From contig CAJUPZ010000010.1 of the NCBI GenBank assembly GCA_910588065.1, positions 26,143 to 90,142 on the forward strand: a stretch of DNA of 64,000 nt. Direction: 5' to 3'. Positions 62,599-64,000 of the stretch are shown here, piece after piece. How positions within the stretch are numbered: position 1 is the first letter of the stretch; the number at the start of each line of letters is the position of its first letter. A program made the translations under genes and the position numbers. The stretch comes from an uncultured Muribaculaceae bacterium. GTDB lineage: Bacteria; Bacteroidota; Bacteroidia; Bacteroidales; Muribaculaceae. The notes below the pieces were generated by a model that saw only the letters and a program-made list of their open reading frames with translations, was not told the DNA's origin and did no database searches.

Positions 62599-63207
62599 TT
62601 ATTCCTCCATCGAGCCTTGACGCGACATGACAAGGTGAGCCTTGCCAATCTCGAATTTCATGCGGTTGTCCTTGATTTTGATATCATCAAAATGCTTTAT
62701 ATCAAGGTATTTTACTGTTATTACACGCACAATCTGCTTCTTTATACGCTCAGCAATGGCGGGTTTGAGTGTGGAGGCAACGCTCTCATCATTTCCGGTC
62801 AAAAGGGATGTCTCCAGCACTACGGCGTCGGGATCCACGCTCACCTCAATAGTGGTGGGGTCAATTGTCAGCGAAATCTCGTCATCATCCACTGCCACCC
62901 ACATGCCCTGCGCGGTAGCTTTGGCAGCCGCAGACAATGATATTGGCTGAACAATGGAGCTGTCGCCCGGCAGAGCCTCATTCAAAGAAATCATAGTGGC
63001 AATCTCTACCGAGCCATCGGTTGCGCCGGTTTTAGTGAACAGATATGAATCAACACCGGTGACAATACCGTCGGTAGTGTTGGAGAGGGTTTCAGGAGCA
63101 CCGCTCCAACTGCCTTCTATTGCTCCTGCGAGCTTTGAAGGAGAATCACAACCGCTGAATGTCACGAAAAGAGCCATAGCGGCAACCATGTAAAATACTT
63201 TACGCAT
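62599..63207 (-). CDS. Lipoprotein of unknown function
   Basis: A 202-residue lipoprotein: signal peptide MRKVFYMVAAMALFVTFSGC with the lipobox cysteine at residue 20, followed by DSPSKLAGAIEGSW. The SWSGAPETL start and the strand-rich mature part resemble small lipocalin-like Bacteroidetes lipoproteins, but I do not recognise a named family. No catalytic motif seen. Single gene, closed by a GC hairpin. Confidence 0.78.
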   Translation of the reverse strand: MRKVFYMVAAMALFVTFSGCDSPSKLAGAIEGSWSGAPETLSNTTDGIVTGVDSYLFTKTGATDGSVEIATMISLNEALPGDSSIVQPISLSAAAKATAQGMWVAVDDDEISLTIDPTTIEVSVDPDAVVLETSLLTGNDESVASTLKPAIAERIKKQIVRVITVKYLDIKHFDDIKIKDNRMKFEIGKAHLVMSRQGSMEE

Positions 63208-63304
63208 AATGTCTTCAATTAAAAACCTAACATTACAACAACACCTCGCTCAGTATTGTTCCGCGTCCGCCAGAATTATTATTTCAACCGGCGCTCCGGT
63301 AGGC

Positions 63305-63856
63305 TTATTTCATGAAGGGGGCTACGTAGGCGCGCCACTTCGCGCGGGTGATGATGGAGTTGCCTGCGAGGTGAGCCACAACGCTGCCAAAGCGCGCACC
63401 GAATTCGTAGGCCATGCGCTCGCGGGTGGGAAGTTGGTCTGTAGGATGCTCTCTCCACCATTCGCTTATCTGTACGGCGAGCTCCTTCAGCAGCGGTTTT
63501 TCAAAACGCTTGAATTCTTTGAGGCCGGAGTTTGTCATCACCCAGTCAACCAGCAGATTACCCTCGGCGCGGGAGTCGAGGTCTTTGGGAGCTGTCTCGG
63601 GTATGAATCCGGGGCGCGGTGCGTGCTTGGCCTTGCGCTCGGCAGCCTTAATGCGCTTGCGCTCAGCGCGTTTGGCTATATCCTCCATTATGTCGCTGAG
63701 GACAGCCTGCGCCTCGCGGTTTTTGAGACTTGTCTCGGTGCCGTCCTTGATATAGTTGGCAACAGCCTTGAATACAGCAAGTTGCAGTGATTCGTCGAGG
63801 GTTTCGATGGCGTCGAGCCATTCGGTGCGGAAAGTGATGTTGGTTTTGGTTCTCAT
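63305..63856 (-). CDS. Small protein of phage/plasmid type (DUF6291-like)
   Basis: A 183-residue basic protein. The N-terminus (TFRTEWLDAIETLDESLQLAVFKAVANYIKDGTE, given in part) resembles the short DUF6291-type proteins often found in prophages and conjugative elements, followed by a Lys/Arg/Ala-rich helix (KRAERKRIKAAERKAKHAPR) and a C-terminal segment (WREHPTDQLPTRERMAYEFG). The name rests on motif resemblance only. At the window edge, next to heptamer repeats, it may mark the border of an accessory region. Confidence 0.55.
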   Translation of the reverse strand: MRTKTNITFRTEWLDAIETLDESLQLAVFKAVANYIKDGTETSLKNREAQAVLSDIMEDIAKRAERKRIKAAERKAKHAPRPGFIPETAPKDLDSRAEGNLLVDWVMTNSGLKEFKRFEKPLLKELAVQISEWWREHPTDQLPTRERMAYEFGARFGSVVAHLAGNSIITRAKWRAYVAPFMK

Positions 63857-63884
63857 AAATGTGTGTGTTTATAGTATGATGCTG

Positions 63885-63892
63885 CAAAGGTA
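63885..63892 (-). promoter_or_regulatory. Promoter box of the DUF6291-like gene
   Basis: TACCTTTG on the minus strand, 28 bases before the ATG. Confidence 0.5.
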
Positions 63893-63937
63893 ATATGCGG
63901 TTTGGACGGATTTATGCGAATTTGCACATTTGAGTTG

Positions 63938-63965
63938 TTAGTTTGTAGTTTTTAGTTTTTAGTTG
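63938..63965. repeat. Four 7-base tandem repeats (TTAGTTT type)
   Basis: TTAGTTT, GTAGTTT, TTAGTTT, TTAGTTG in direct succession, preceded by the degenerate TGAGTTG. No gene is visible from 63857 to the window end. Confidence 0.7.
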
Positions 63966-64000
63966 GGAAGGCGTGAGGTGTGGTACCTCCGGCACCATCT

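Noticed and set aside
1..64000. CRISPR arrays, tRNA or rRNA genes, insertion sequences
   Set aside because: No spaced direct repeats, cloverleaf-like sequences or transposase genes were found on reading both strands.

Overview
The window looks like a chromosomal segment of a Bacteroidales bacterium, most likely of the Muribaculaceae/Prevotellaceae side of the order. The evidence is the repeated TAnnTTTG promoter box characteristic of Bacteroidetes (at least 16 good matches placed in front of genes), the family set (long Bacteroidetes-type NusB, EF-G2-like paralog, head-GIN protein, PCMD/calycin-type surface protein, minimal TatA-TatC) and the type-A-like RNase P RNA. The family-level assignment is inference. 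About 50 protein genes and one RNA gene fill the window. No rRNA, tRNA, CRISPR array or insertion sequence was seen, and no stretch over 300 bases lacks a gene.

Layout. 1-2.3 kb (minus): a putrescine cluster (small acidic protein, agmatine deiminase, N-carbamoylputrescine amidase). 2.4-8.3 kb (plus): a secreted alpha/beta hydrolase, then sppA-lpxK-punA-thiL. 8.4-11.8 kb (plus): nusB-yajC-ybbR-coaE behind a hairpin leader. 11.8-18.9 kb (minus): prfC-thrA, then a second unit thrC-small protein-acyltransferase-nitrilase. 19-21.1 kb (plus): rRNA/tRNA methyltransferase and radA, closed by a hairpin shared with convergent lon-purT (21.2-24.8 kb, minus). 25-27.7 kb (plus): an EF-G paralog with a degraded GTPase centre and a small lipoprotein. 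27.7-38.6 kb (minus): a tightly coupled run of a 1968-residue modular surface protein, a cation symporter and an ABC-2 exporter, followed by MlaEF-like genes with their own promoter. 38.9-46.8 kb (plus): a tiny membrane protein, dxs, trkA, trkH and uvrA. 46.8-50.6 kb: ndh, rnpB and, convergent to it, ugd with an outer-membrane protein. 50.6-53.1 kb: an S9 peptidase. 53.2-59.2 kb: a TnpR-passenger-family protein, then (minus) dusB-GIN-flippase and fabD-M16 peptidase. 59.4-60.5 kb: tatA-tatC. 60.4-63.9 kb (minus): a TPR protein, a lipoprotein and a phage-type small protein at the edge.

Most of this is ordinary housekeeping and envelope biology: lipid A (LpxK), isoprenoids (Dxs), fatty acids (FabD), secretion (YajC, TatAC, SppA), K+ uptake (TrkAH), repair (UvrA, RadA), translation (RF3, EF-G2, DusB, RNase P) and amino-acid/polyamine metabolism. 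The parts most worth a second look are the giant modular surface-protein gene with its GC-palindrome and CCAAAA-rich upstream region, the NusB carrying what looks like a duplicated internal module, the EF-G paralog lacking the catalytic histidine, a threonine locus without a homoserine kinase, and two genes (uvrA, trmH-like) whose promoters predict leaderless mRNAs with identical geometry.
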